A DNA stretch of 64,000 bases from Margaritispora aquatica (taxonomy: Eukaryota; Ascomycota; Leotiomycetes; Helotiales; Discinellaceae), in the NCBI GenBank assembly GCA_007644065.1, contig VJWN01000010.1, positions 806,001-870,000 of the forward strand, written 5' to 3'. The notes beneath the pieces are model-generated. The model was not told the origin of the DNA, did no database searches, and was given only the letters and a program-made list of their open reading frames with translations. A program made the translations under genes and the position numbers. Shown here piece by piece: positions 22,161 to 34,342 of this stretch; positions within the stretch are counted from its first letter, which is position 1, and each line of letters begins with the position of its first letter.

Positions 22161-23370
22161 TCAAGGATGATAATACGTTTGATGTCTCGGTGAATCTACC
22201 ACTCCCGCCATCCTATCCCTCATCTCACTTTCCGCAAACAACAACTTCAACGGCCCCACCGGCAGTGCCCACCCTTCGCTCCCTTCACCCTCTAGCGCCG
22301 CCTCCTTCGCATTGTGCAGTTCCACACCAACTGGTTCCACGACAGGCATCTCATGGATCTCAGTCGTCGCCAGCTCCTCTGGCGATGGATTCGGGACAGA
22401 GTCCAATGACGAGCGAACCGAGCGCGGAAATGTCTGTGATGTAGGGCTCGAAAGACTCGAAGGCGAGAGCTTGGCTTCTAGAACTTTTTCGAGATTATGG
22501 TTTGCAGTATAAGAAAGACGCTGTCGCCGCCGCGTGAAGAATATTACGAGGAGGACGGCGAGAATGCCAAAGAGAGAACCGAATATAGGACCGGCGATCC
22601 AGAGTTGGGAGAGTGTTGATGTTGGGGCGGCGGTGCTGGTGGATTGGGCTGATGTCACGGCCGTTGTTGCTTTGGGTATGTATGCGTATGAGGGGAGTGG
22701 AGTCGCGCTGGGAGCGAGGAAGTTTAAGGTTGCGTTATTGGCTGTTGCTGATGCTGTAGAAGATGCAGGTTAGATTCAAGTTTGTGTTTGTGATTGGGTG
22801 AATAGCGGGGTAGGAGAACATATATTGGGGAGGTATGAGATAGACATACTAGTTGCCGCAGCGGATTCATCTCCATCATCATATATCGTTGCTGCGCCTG
22901 ATGTAGCCGCTGCCGATGTGGAGGTCAATGTCATTGATATACTCGCCGCTCCGGCTGATGATCGCGAAGACAAATAATCTCCGATTACGGACAACTTCGA
23001 GGCTTGTGATTGCAGCGCTTCGACCTGGGTTGAGACGGTAGTGTTTTGGCACAAGTTGATGATCTTGATCATGGCCACATTGAGCTGGTTTGTGGTTGGA
23101 GTCGGGCCATTTTCAATGCCGTAGGTTATGATACATTGCTGGCAGCTGCCACAATTCGTAAGGAATGAGGAATTGGCGACGCAGGAAGTGTTGACGTCGA
23201 ATTTGCCGGCTTCAACTTTGCAGGATGCTGAGGGACTACATTAGTGGTGGATTACGTTGTCTACCGTATTGATCTCACTCACGACATTGAGGGGCACAGT
23301 AGCTTTCTGGTAGGAGACTCTCAGTTTGTCGACCATCCAGTATTACAGCCATGGAGTTCCGGAGATGCAT
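22161..23370 (-). CDS. Single-pass membrane protein with Cys-rich N-terminal domain
   Basis: Exons 23370-23283, 23227-22850 and 22753-22161 give 352 aa in phase. The N-terminal region is cysteine-rich (SYCAPQCPSCKVEAG, TSCVANSSF, NCGSCQQCIITYG, NLCQNTTV), followed by a Ser/Thr/Ala-rich stalk, one transmembrane helix (LWIAGPIFGSLFGILAVLLVIFF) with RRRQR on its cytosolic side, and a disordered Ser/Pro-rich tail. There is no obvious N-terminal signal peptide, so it could be a type III protein or lack a 5' exon. Many fungi carry such lineage-specific proteins; their function is unknown, and wall or surface sensing is a guess from architecture. Confidence 0.8.
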
Positions 23371-25220
23371 CACTAGTTAGTGGTGAGGAGTGAGAAGACG
23401 ATGAGCTGAAGTCAGATGCACGTTGAAAACCAGTGAAGCGAGCGAGACAAATGAACGGTCAGGAACACCCGCTGTCAGAACCGGCACTGTCTTAAAGCAA
23501 AACCACTGGAGGAAGTAAAGAAAGACATCTCGAGATCTTGTATGAGACATCGATTCAGGCTGTTCATGTGGAGACTGTCCTCGTGGATACGGGCGTACCT
23601 CGATTCTAGGATCTCCTACGGGAGTGGAGCAGGGCTCGTGGGCATCGCACCGGGGTATTTTATTGCTTTGGGAATAGTATATTAATTGATGCATTCATTG
23701 CATTGGCAGGTTCCCAAAGTGTGAATGTTATGCTATCTTTGTGCACGATATGAATGAGAATGGAGGATATGTAGCTTCTTGGCAGGGGAAAAAGACATAT
23801 CCCCTTGTGCAATAAATTTCCAAATATTCGGTTGCTGCAGGGTTGATGATTAGATCCTAGCAGCAATCTAGAAAGGAGGTTCTGGGATATGCATCCCATC
23901 CAACCTTTCTGTCATGTTTATTGGTTGCAGAACGAAAAAGCAATAGACCTTACAGGGTGCTGTAAGAGAGCTCCACAACCCTTGTGCTTCAATAGGCAGG
24001 AATTCTTGCAGTCGGCCTTGCAAAAGAAGTCTCATCTTGTCTCTTGATTCTTCTGAAAAGCTCTGTGCACAAGTTGATCCTAACATGAAGGGAACCGCAA
24101 TCCGGGGTTAGTGAACCAATGAATGAAGCGCAAAGAGCTCATGAGCATGGATAAGAGCATGTCATCATTTCATTGCGGCTTGTCTTGGCAGCGGCTTTCA
24201 GCTGAGCTCTCTCGTTGTTGATTTTGCAGCCGTATGATGTGGGCGTTGAGATCATGAAAGACTGGTATCGACGAAGCCAGTGGCTGAAGACTCGCTGGAA
24301 CCAGTTGAAATCATGCTGGAACGGGGCAACATGTTCATGTTGTGGAAGAACGCCTCGCTCAGAACCCCGCGAAATCAATATTGTGGCAGTGAAATCAGGT
24401 GCTTTCATGGTATATCTTCCATGATCTTATTTTGGAAGCTCGAGAGAAGCCTTGGCTTTTGACGTGCCTAATCTCGCGGTCGCCGACGACAAAGTGATTT
24501 GGAATGAGGCTCTGAGCCTGATCGGTCGATCTGATATTAAGTTGGGACCAGATATCAGACTAAGCTCTGGTCCTTCAAGACATTCCTCGCTCGTCCAGCC
24601 ACTCATGTGTTTCGAGCTATCTTGTCCTTGACGTTTCAATTCCGGATTCCTGGTAAGGTTGAGTCAAAGCTCATAATTGCTGGAGGAAGGAAGGTTCCGC
24701 TTCTATTACAAGGTCATGTTAGGATGTGTATCTCCTTGGACAGCTCATGGGATCTATGTATTTGTTGCGTCATGATGGTACTTGCCTTTCCAACAACCTG
24801 ACCCAAGTCTTCCAAGAGGACTTCATGCTCGATGAACTGAGGTTTAGACTTTAGACTCGTGAGATAGGCGAGTAATGAGTTTCTCACGACTGGGTACATG
24901 GTTTGTTTGCCAGTAAGGAATTGAGATGAGCGGCTATCAGAGTTTGAGGTCAAATGCTATGATTTCAAGTTTCATTCCTTCGAGGATTGTTGAAATTAGA
25001 CTTCCTACCCTGGAGTTTCGGAGGTCCAAAGATCGTTCATTTCTATGTAATGATCTGCAGAGTCTGTTGGAAATCGGTTGACTTATGAAATCTACAAACC
25101 AATTGTGTTCTCACAGACTTCTTGCAAGGTAGTTAACGGAAACGTCGTGAATTGCTTTTCATTCGGTCTTTTTCTCGTATCATTGCGCTTCTCGCCGCAA
25201 AAACAAATATAGGTTGTAGC
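23371..25220. other. Intergenic, possible gene debris; nothing identified
   Basis: About 1.85 kb with only short frames on both strands. Fragments at 24139-24450 and 24607-24953 have a near-coding composition but no frame, splice sites or motif can be followed. Possibly an old decayed gene; no identity assigned. Confidence 0.4.
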
Positions 25221-27177
25221 CTAGAGAGTGTAAACAAACTCAGGATTCTCCTTGTCCGTCAAATCAAGAAATTCTTGCTTGTCCAATTTCTTGTATCCTG
25301 GCTCAGCACGAGCAGCTTCGTTTTTCTTATTCTGCTGAACGTAATACCAGTGAATGAAGGCCAAGTCTACAACGCAGACACTGTAACAAGCGATGACTAT
25401 TGTATGTCAGTATGGTTTAATCAAGCCCCCCTGAGTCTAAATCAGAAAGACGAAAAAAACTACATTCAATTCATTGATCCACCGGCATCCTTGACTTGGA
25501 AATACATCATCATAAGGGTCCAACTTACTCGTGATCTCGGCTGGCACATAGCGAGGTGCATCACCAGGTCTGAATGTCTGGGGACCGATGATATTTCCAA
25601 CACAGTAACCAATCAAGTACAGAGCAGCAACTGTTGTCTTCTTGGTATAACCTGATACGTTGCTCGAGATGAGGGACAGAAGTGCGACGAATCCAGTGGG
25701 TGAAGCTTGTGTGAGATAGTATCCCGCAAGTCTTCCAGGAGAATTTGAAAGTGGCAAGCCTACGATCAAAGCCATGCCGAGAACTGAAGTAACCATGCCA
25801 GTCATTCCGAACAAGACTCTGCGACCAGTCTTGTCTCCAAGGTAACCGCAAACAATTAAGAAGACTACTTCTACTGCACCACCTGGAGTGCCATAGAGAA
25901 GAGACTCGTCTGGCGTATATCCGAAGGATACAATCAGCTGACTGAAGAAGTTAGAGATTCCTCCTACACAAGGTTAGCATAATTCACTACGAGCATGATA
26001 GCTACCAACCATTAGGAATATCTGCAACCAGAGCGAAAAACACAAAGGCCCATGTCATAGGATCCTAAACGAACGTCATCATATGTCCTAGGTAGCCTTT
26101 GAGAGGTGAGGCATGGAGAATGGTGTTTGGGAATACAAGGCAAATCTCCTGAAATCTATCCAGCCGTCCACAATTGAAACCAGGGCAAAAATTGAGGGGT
26201 AAAAACATACAGTCAAGGCTTCCTTTAGTTGATACATCTTGAAGTGCCTGTTTCCAACACCTTGTTGGTTCTTCCTGATCCGTTCTATAGCCATCAGGCG
26301 CTCTCTGGGCGTAAGAAACCGAGCGTTGAGTTGATTATCGGGCATGAAATACAAAAATATACACCCCACAGTGGCCGTGATCAGCCCAATGAGTAAGAAA
26401 ACAATTTGCCATGGCGCAATTGCAGCGCCATGCTTCTTAACACCAGTCGAGATTGCATATGCTACAAGGCCACCGAAGATTTGAGCAAAGCCATTGAAAC
26501 TGAACCAGATACCTGTCCGAGTACCTTGCTCCTTTCGTGTGTACCATTGACTAGTAAAGAGTGCAAATCCAGGCGTTACAGCAGCTTCAAAGACGCCGAG
26601 AAAGAAGCGCACTGCAACAGCGCCGGCGAAATTCTTGACAGCAGCCATACAACACAATGTGAGACCCCACATGATGATGTTGAACGATGAGTATTTTGCT
26701 AGCGGTAATCGTTGGAGCAATCGATTGGTTGGATACTCCCATGCGAGGTAGCCGATATAGAACATGCTACCGAGCCATTGGTAATTGGTTCCTTGTAGAT
26801 GGATGTCTGTTCTAAGGCCCATGACACTGGCATAGGATAATGTAGTTTTGTCCAAGTAGTTGAGACCATAAACAACACATAGCATCTACAATATATATAA
26901 GTAAGTTGTCATCTTGGAGATTGTCTAGTGAGGAGCGACAAACCGGCATCAAATTCCAATCTATCTTCCTAAGCAATGCCTTCTCCTCTTCTGCTGTCAT
27001 CGTGATAACCTCCCCATCGGCAAAGGCTTTCAGAGCAATATCACCATCATTTGGATCAGCATGCATGATTCTTCCTCCCTTTACCTCGCCATTGTGAATA
27101 GTGGCTTGAGGTGATAACTGGGCAGTCTTCTCGGGATCTTGGAAGGTACCATCGTCTCTCTTCTCTGTATCTGACAT
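25221..27177 (-). CDS. MFS transporter, Dal5/allantoate permease type (anion:cation symporter family)
   Basis: Exons 27177-26944, 26885-26211, 26064-26010, 25963-25529 and 25396-25221 give 524 aa with all phases consistent. A hydrophilic N-terminal tail contains the EEKALLRKIDWNLMP motif typical of the family, followed by a first helix with YGLNYLDKTTLSYAS, the characteristic D-K-x-x-L-x-x-A signature. WLGSMFYIGYLAWEYPTN, RFFLGVFEAAVTPGF and QWYTRKEQGTRTGIWFS are further hallmarks. The second half has GYLGDKTGRR, the usual loop motif. The C-terminal tail HWYYVQQNKKNEA is also typical. Plasma-membrane, 12 helices expected. Family members import allantoate, ureidosuccinate, nicotinate, pantothenate or other organic anions with protons; the substrate cannot be told from sequence. 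No neighbouring pathway gene gives a hint. Confidence 0.95.
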
Positions 27178-28680
27178 GATGGAGGTAGAGATCCGTGTTT
27201 AGAGATGAATCTTGACGTTTGCGGTGTGAACTCAATATCCTGTGCTTGTGTTACGATATATATTCACCATATATATTCACCCCATTGTTGATTGTATTCT
27301 ACTATCGTCCCACATACTGATATTTGCAGATGCAGTAAAAGATCATCCCCACAATCAGTGGCCGGTGGCAAAGCCGAATGATGGTATCTCATCAGTGACA
27401 GCTGCATCGCCAATCATGTCCAAATCGATGGTTCGATACTTGGCTGTATCTGGTTTAACTCTGGCCGCTGCCGGTCAGGAAGTGTACATCCATCGCGAGA
27501 ACATGCATTTCGATACATTCTTCAATATCTCAAAAAGGCAGGTTGATGGGAACCGGGTTTTTGACTACCATTCACATGTATTCGATTTGTGGGTAAACTT
27601 GTTTAGAAGGGAAAAGTTAGATATATTGGAAGTTGGCCGAGAATGTAAGATAAGCTTCGGCAAGAGGCTCATGTAATGTAGCCACTTCTCGGGCCGAGAC
27701 TTGGCCTGAGTTGAAGCTTATTTCGACTTCTCAACATTCACAGCTGTTTCTTATGCTTCAAATTATCTTCGTACAAATAACAGACTTCTGGTCCATCAGT
27801 AACACATCTTTTGAAGTAGAAATATTATCCTTTTGCATTGCCAAGCGGCTCAACGCATCTCAGTTAGAACCTGTTATTCCCTTGGTGGATTCTTCGATCC
27901 TTTGAGTCGAAGGAGCTGCAATTTGTCTTCGCCCAGTGTTTCCAGCTGAGTGGTTGCTGTTGTATTCCTGTTCCCAGTCATGTGTTTGATTTTGGGCGGC
28001 ATTGTTTCTGTGTTTCTGTGGCGATGGTTTTGCATTGTTTCAAAGATGGGGCTCAAAGCGCTCCGAAGTAGGTTGGTTTTAGCCACTTAATGACACTTAG
28101 AGCAACGTGTTCCTGTTTCTTCGCAAGGTTCAACTTTCCTTTATATTTGAGGACGATTACGTTGAAGAATGAGAAAATACGATCCGAATAACAGGTATGG
28201 TTATTTATTGTATACAAGATCTCAACAGCAAACTCTGTACTCTCGGCATTAACACCAACCGTGCTACATTCAAAGACGCCAGATGTTTCGGCCTAGCTTT
28301 ACATACTCAAGCCCTAGCCATCGCAAGCCAAGGCAGGATGTTCAACTTCCCAGCAAAAGTTTCAACACGTTCTTTTGCCGAGACCTCGCTTCAAACCCCT
28401 GGTGAAAACGTCCTATCCTCCAGTCCGAGGACGGCTGTGCTTGCGCTTAAGTAACTATTTCCGAGCAGGATGATCGAGCTTCCGATCAGGATCGTTTCAA
28501 TTCATCGCATGTTATATTGGAGGTTGGCTGCCGTCTCATAAGAAAGATGCTTTCTCTTACTCTCTTGTGGTCGTCGGCTTGTTTTCATTTCGGCGCTGTG
28601 TTTAAAGCGTTTACCACATAGTTCGTGCCTTTAGCTTTTCATAATTTACAGAGCGGGCTGGTCTCGTCAATATCCAAGCC
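27178..28680. other. Intergenic; no gene seen
   Basis: About 1.5 kb, including upstream DNA of the transporter. Frames at 27242-27676 and 28197-28454 lack motifs and plausible exon context. A TATATATTCACC repeat pair occurs at 27258-27282. Confidence 0.45.
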
Positions 28681-29686
28681 ATGCATTACTTTACGATAGA
28701 ATGTTTAATGTTTGCCTTGTTAGGTGCCGCGAGTGCTACGAAGCGCTCTGCTAGTGGAAGTCTTCCTTTATCGACAGGACCGATAATGGCGTTGGCCACA
28801 GGAGGAGCAACTAAAGCGTTGTCCACAGGCCCAATAATGGCAGTAGGAACAGGAGGAATGGCCATGGGCATGGCAGGTGGTGGTGCATCAAGAGCTCTGT
28901 CTACGGGTCCGATCATGGCGTTGACCACTGGAAGCGGAGGATCTGGTAGTGGAGGATCTGGAAGCGGAGGATCAAAGTCGCTATCAACTGGTCCCATCAT
29001 GGAACTAGCTACTGGAGCGACCGGAGCAACCGCAGCGACACGACCTCTCTCTACAGGTCCCATCATGGAATTGGCTACTGGGGCGACACGATCAGGTTCT
29101 GTCATGGCTGCATCCACAGGCGTGAGCAGACCAACAACATCAATGGAAATGAAAGTTAGTGAGCCCAAAACCCGAAGTATGCTTCTCTAACAGTCCACCG
29201 CAGGGAACAGGAGGCCTAGCCAGACCAACGACATCAATCCAGGGAAGCGCAGGCTTAGCCAGACCAACAACATCAATGGCACTACAGGTACTTCTACCCC
29301 ACCCCCAACCCAAATACCACATGGCTAACACCTCCCAGGGAACCGGCGGCGCAGCAGCAAACAGCAACGGCACCAACGCAACCGGAAAGCTCAGTCTCGC
29401 CGCCATCCTGAAAACCACCATCCCCGGTGTTCTGAACACAGAGGTCTTCCCCACGCCCACTTCCACACCAGCGGCAATGCCAGCTGCCGCCAAAGGAACT
29501 GAGCTCACCACAGCGGGCATCATCGTGCAAGCTCAAGCTTCCGCTGGGTTACCGCAAAATGCAAATGGCAATGGTTCAGCGGCGGCGACATCTACGTTCA
29601 AGGGCAGCGCGCAAGGAATCGCGAGAGAGGGCACCTCTTGGCTTGCGGGAGGACTGGCGGTTTTTGGCTTGATGGTCGTCTTGTGA
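28681..29686 (+). CDS. GPI-anchored secreted protein with STGPIM tandem repeats
   Basis: Exons 28681-29154, 29204-29287 and 29339-29686 (both introns phase 0) give 301 aa. The signal peptide is residues 1-19 (cut near AASA), followed by a TKR dibasic site. Exon 1 encodes five copies of LSTGPIM-(A/E)-x-x-TG, each spaced by Gly/Ser/Ala linkers. Four are immediately preceded by a basic residue (TK-A, SR-A, SK-S, TR-P). A second repeat type, (S/A)RPTTS(M/I), occurs three times across exons 1-2, and exon 2 is essentially one repeat block. The rest is Gly/Ala/Thr-rich with NGT glycosylation sites. The C-terminus ends in a hydrophobic tail, LAGGLAVFGLMVVL, typical of a GPI signal. I recognise no family. 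It may be a wall structural protein or, less likely, a repeat-peptide precursor. Confidence 0.8.
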
Positions 29687-31029
29687 TTGCATTAGGCGGG
29701 TTGGGGTGAAGGGTTTGAGGTGGAGATGGCGGTGGAGATTGGGCTTCTTGTGTATAAAATGGGGATATGCGGGGTCATGTTCCTCTGGCATTTGACGATG
29801 GATTCGTTTATGTAGTCTTAACTTTACTAATGGATGGAGCTACTTTAGCTCGTCTACTGCATAGGGCGCGTAGCTTGATATAGGACCATCTTAGTTATTA
29901 TTGAATACATTCGCTCGTCAATTCCAATTCTGATTCATTGTACTGATGAATAGAAGTCCGGAGATATACCTGAAAGATAAAATAAAGTTAAATAAGACCA
30001 ACAATAATAAATCTCGGCAGCAGCATCACCGTAGTCGCTATCGTCTCCTCGCGTGCTTTTTCTGCACCGTATATCTTGTGCCACCAAATCGAAGACTAAC
30101 CGTAACACAGAACAGAATCTAACGAAACACGGGCTTGGAGAAATTGCAAACCAAACTTTTCCCCATCGACACCAAGCCAACTCAATCTAAGCCAACTGAT
30201 ATAATCGAGCAAAACCAAGACCAAGACCAAAACGAAAATCAAAGCACCTCCTCCTACCTTCCATTAGGTACCTAGATTATCAACATCCTGTCAAGCTTGA
30301 TCTCGCTTGTACCGCCCCAATCATTACGTCATCCCTTCCATTCTCGCGCTGTCTCTTCTCCTCCCTCTCCTCTACAGTCTCTACAGCTTTACAGCTGTTT
30401 GGTATATCTTTTCCAAATATGGTATATATTCTTTCCAGTCATATTTTTCCACTACTCACTTTAGTGTGCTTGGGATACTCTATTTTGTGGTGCTATAGCA
30501 CTTTCAAGTTAGCGTGTTGATAATAACGGTCGGTTAACACCGCCCTCTAGATACAGTCTGGTATACCAAAATCAATATAAAGGACCACCTGGTTTTCTTA
30601 AAGGAGCCATACTTTTACCTTAATCGAATAACTTCAGATTGTCAGAGCAAACTAGAATTGGCTATAGATAGTGATAAAAGTAGCTCTGGAAGCTGCTTCA
30701 GCAAATCTGATTAGTTCAAAAATAACTTTAACCTTTTCCCAGAACTATTGTGGCCTACACCCACTCGGTTCGACCCTCTTTGAGTCCGCCATCGAGTTGG
30801 TAGAAGACAAGAAGAAAAAAGGGGCTGGTGCTGGTCCATAGTCGTCGCATTTGACTGGCAAATGGATACATAACAAAAGTTATGGGCGAAGTGTCTTCGA
30901 TAAGTGTTCATTGCTATTCATTCGACATATTCCCAAACCGTCCGTAACTAACACCAACACGATAAAACCGAGCCCGAGACGCCGAACGCTAACCGACATA
31001 ACTTCCAAAACTTGATACACCAAATCCTT
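29687..31029. other. Intergenic between convergent genes; no gene seen
   Basis: Downstream of both the STGPIM gene and NBL1, so it holds terminators rather than promoters. It is AT-rich with AAG/ACC-rich tracts near 30205-30240. No supported frame. Confidence 0.5.
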
Positions 31030-32220
31030 TCAATTTCGTTTTCTTAGCACTCGTCCTCCAGCTGGAACACTTGCTGTCGCAGCCTTTGGTGCGACAGGCG
31101 CCTTCTTTTGGCTTGCCATTCCTTTCAGTGTACCCATAACGGTCTTCTTAGCTGGCACCTTCTTAACAGGAGCTGCAACTGGTCTCCTGGTGATAACAGT
31201 TCCAGCACTGGCATCACTACTGTCGCTGGCCCGGCCTCGTCCAACCGTATGCGCAGATGGAGGAGCTAAAGCTCTCCTTCCCCTTCCTGCCCCTACTGCG
31301 GTGGACGCAGGCTCTTTGGAACCAGTTACTTTTCTCACAGCGGCGTTTCGTGTAGATTTAGCCTTTTCTACCATATTGGTCAGAACGCTAGCAGCTCCGC
31401 CAGATGGAGCAGGAGCGGTCGGTTTTAGTGGCGAGATCGGACGAGCCAGAAATGATTTTTGAGGAGAGAGTGGTCGGATCGGAGAACGAGGAAGTGTGCG
31501 TGAGTTTGCGGATCGAGGCGAAAGCACTTGCGAGGGCTGCATCTTTGATGCTGTCCTTGCTGGTAGTATTGGTGCTTCGCCTTTCGACCTCTTCTTGGGA
31601 TTCTCGATGTTCTCGTTTTCTTTATCCGTAGATATATTGTCACTAATATAATTAGCTGAAAGTACTTCGCGATTGGGATATACATACCTAGTGCGCTTGT
31701 ATTGTTTTTGAGGAGATGGACTGGTACGCGCATGATTTCGTGCCGGCTCGATTAGATTCCTCTGTGGTGATCTGGCCTTCTCCAGTCTCGATGGACCAGC
31801 ATTATTTTGCTTTGTAGGCTGGCTATGTTTAATCAAAAGATCTCCCATCTTGGCCTTTCGCAAAGCTGTAGGAATGCGATTGACGCGAATTTCGATGCGC
31901 GATCGCAATCCTTGGGCTTGAAGCATGTATTGAGCTCTCAACTTTCGAGCGCGTTCGGTGACTGTCAATTCATATTAGCTAGATGTTGAAGTTGTGGCTG
32001 ATGGGATCGTACTCTCTAGCTGTAAGTTATCGATAAGTGCCTGCTTCTGGGCTACTGTGATGCCCACCCTGGGCTTACGGATGGGACTTCGATTTGATGG
32101 CGTTCCATGAGGGCTATGAGTCTTGGTAGGTACCATTCGCGGAGGAGCTGGAAAGTTCTGCATGTCTACTGAGGTGGTGGACTCTGTGGACTTGCGTTTC
32201 TTAGAGCGCGTCGGTGCCAT
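31030..32220 (-). CDS. NBL1: Borealin N-terminal domain protein, chromosomal passenger complex subunit
   Basis: Exons 32220-32013 and 31961-31030 (47-nt intron, phase 1) give 379 aa. The N-terminus MAPTRSKKRKS is basic. Residues about 50-110 carry the Nbl1/Borealin N-terminal domain: ITVAQKQALIDNLQLEITER, then ARKLRAQYMLQAQGLRSRIE and RVNRIPTALRKAKMGDLL. This helix forms the three-helix bundle with Survivin (Bir1) and INCENP (Sli15). The remainder is long, disordered and rich in Ser-Pro/Thr-Pro and basic residues (SPIRPLSPQKSF), with candidate CDK sites, and ends RVLRKRN. Known role: localising Aurora B kinase to centromeres and spindle midzone in mitosis. Yeast Nbl1 is only ~73 aa, but filamentous fungi commonly have such extended tails. 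It is divergently paired with RPN10. Confidence 0.88.
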
Positions 32221-32617
32221 GTCGTTATCGGTATTGTGACTTTAGAAATTTCTTCGGAAAATGTCGCGCGCTTGTTTAACTTGAGGAGTCTGTTGAGAGT
32301 TTGATTTATTCGCGTTGTGGGCTCGTTTGATCGTTTCTCAACTTACAAAAATGGTGAATTTGATGTTCGAAGTCCGGTCAAGTAAACAAGTGCTTGAACA
32401 AGGCGAGGCTTCGCACTAAACTTAAAGTGGGGCCATAGTTGCTGGGATTCTGGGGCAACGCGCATCAAAGAGCTACCTATTCTGAAGCTATCAACCAAAA
32501 ACACCATAACTACACTACATCACTTTCCAGCCACAGAACTAAGCAAATCAACTTCCCAGATCTACCTCCAACGCTCTATTTTCTCTGATTGAAACTGCTT
32601 GAGGCAATAAACGCAAT
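32221..32617. promoter_or_regulatory. Divergent promoter region NBL1 / RPN10
   Basis: 397 nt between two start codons facing away from each other. It holds TCGCGCGCTTG near NBL1 and CAACGCGCATC near the middle, CG-rich motifs somewhat like MBF sites (ACGCG). A/C-rich leader DNA precedes RPN10. No TATA box. The regulatory meaning is inferred. Confidence 0.4.
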
Positions 32618-33552
32618 ATGGTTCTCGAAGCTGTGATGATTGTTGTGGACAACAGCGAATCCTCTCGAAATGGCGACTACACACCCACTCGATATGAAGC
32701 GCAATCCGATGCCGTCTCCATGATCTTTTCCGCTATTACACAAGGCAACCCAGAATCCTCAGTTGGTCTGATGAGTATGGGAGGGAAAGGCCCAGAGGTC
32801 TTGGTCACATTAACGACGGATCATGGAAAGATTCTGGAAGGACTACATAGGACCAAGAGCAAGATAAAGGGCGGCAGCCACTTGGCAACTGGTATTCAAA
32901 TTGCAGGAGTACGTGCTGCAGATCAAATGCAGAAGTACAGGTAGCTAATTAATGCCTCTAGTTAGCACTCAAGCATCGTCAGAACAAATCTCAACGTCAA
33001 CGGATCATTGTCTTCACCTGCTCACCTATCCCCGATGACGAAAAGGCACTGGTCAAGCTGGCTACAAAGATGAAGAAGAGCTCTGTCTCGATTGACTTTG
33101 TTGCATTTGGTGAAATGGACGACGAGACAATCAAGAAGCTTACAGCATTCAACGAGAAAGTTAAGGGAACAGAGGGATCGCATATGGAGTTGATTCCTCC
33201 TGGACCAGGACTTCTCTCTGACCAGCTTATCACAACACCGATAATGAGCGAGGGAGGTGTATCATCTGGTGGTGGTGGAGGGGCTGAAGGTGGTGCTTCA
33301 GAAGGCTTCGAATTTGGCATTGATCCATCAATCGATCCTGAGCTTGCATTGGCACTACGAATGAGTATGGAAGAGGAGAAGGCGAGAGTAGAGAAGGCTA
33401 GCAAGGAGGCTGCAGAGCAGGAGGCCAAAGACAAGGCGAAGTTGGAGGGTATCAAGGAAGAGGACGAGGCTACGCAACCATTACTGAACAAGGATGGCGA
33501 GCCCAGTGGAGACAAGAAAGATGATGATGCCGACAAGATGGATACTGCATAG
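32618..33552 (+). CDS. RPN10: 26S proteasome regulatory subunit Rpn10 (ubiquitin receptor)
   Basis: Exons 32618-32908 and 32962-33552 (phase 0) give 293 aa. Residues 1-190 form the VWA domain: MVLEAVMIVVDNSESSRNGD with the DxSxS site, RYEAQSDAVSMIF, SVGLMSMGGKGPEVLVTLT and RIIVFTCSPI. A Gly-rich linker follows. A ubiquitin-interacting motif, DPELALALRMSMEEEKAR (about 224-241), is intact. The C-terminal tail is highly charged. Known role: it stabilises lid-base contact in the 19S particle and captures polyubiquitinated substrates. The first intron has the ctaatta branch site and a short 53-nt length. Length is close to fungal orthologues (~270-300 aa), and only one UIM is visible, as in fungi. 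Confidence 0.97.
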
Positions 33553-33839
33553 ATATCTAGACCGGCAAGTTTGCATTGCTCGTGGCGTTGGTCTGGAGTT
33601 CCCGTCATGATGTACCAATAGATACTGAATCCTAACGAGAGCATTGTGCCTCGTTACAAGCACAATCTCCTTGTCCCAAGATTCCCATTGTGACTCAATC
33701 ATCACTTCGACTTTGTCCTTACTCCGTAGTGCTCCAGCCGTAGCACACAGGACTTGACCTTGTCTATTGACCAGGGCCAGACTTGTGTTTGTGCCCTCCG
33801 TCATATCCTTTGTATTCTCCAACCCTATGGATATCCCCT

Positions 33840-34342
33840 TCACCTCGAGTTTAATGGTCTAACATAAGCCAACAATTTCCTATCAAACGCCTCGCATCTC
33901 ACTGGCATCTCTAGCTGGTAGAATGGATTCTTCATCACATAATCCCCATACAGCTCATATATCTTAGCCACGATCTTGTCTACATTTGGCTGCTGAGGCT
34001 CCGTGAATAGCAGAAACTTTGTGCCCGTCAATGTCGAAAAGCACTGCAGCCTGAAGTTCTCAGTCTCGAGGACCTCAATGCCAGAGGGTGGCTCGGGTCG
34101 TGTGTCGGGACCCTGGTTGGATTGCAGATGGTGAGAGAGAGGATGTAGTCGGGTAGTGATTGCATGTACACCGTGAAAAGTACCCGCGAGGACGAGGTAA
34201 TCGTTTACATTGAGCTTATTGAGGCCAGCTGCGAAATCCCGTTGGTAAATCAGACCGCCAGCTTTGTTGATTATTATGAGGGCGAAGACGACCCTGTATT
34301 TGTGTTAGACTTAGCCAGCGAAACAGATGACATAACTCACAT
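33840..34342 (-). CDS. TRS23: TRAPP complex subunit Trs23 (synbindin family), start codon split by an intron
   Basis: Model: AT at 34342-34341, intron 34340-34294 (GTGAGT...ACAG), then G onward 34293-33840, giving 151 aa starting MVVFALIIINKAGGLIYQRD. The body matches the sybindin-like family: VNDYLVLAGTFHGVHAIT, a short variable insert, FRLQCFSTLTGTKFLLFTEP, KIYELYGDYVMKNPFYQLEM and PVRCEAFDRKLLAYV. Known role: core subunit of TRAPP, the Rab guanine-nucleotide exchange complex (Ypt1) for ER-Golgi tethering. No other in-frame ATG exists near the conserved N-terminus VVFALIIINKAGG, which supports the split start. The final stop TGA overlaps an AG/GTGAAG donor-like site, so a short extra exon cannot be excluded. 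Confidence 0.9.

Noticed and set aside
33481..33843. 120-codon minus-strand frame between TRS23 and the RPN10 3' end
   Set aside because: It begins at a GTG, overlaps the RPN10 coding end, and ends in a hydrophobic stretch without family resemblance. Most likely 3' untranslated DNA that happens to be open.
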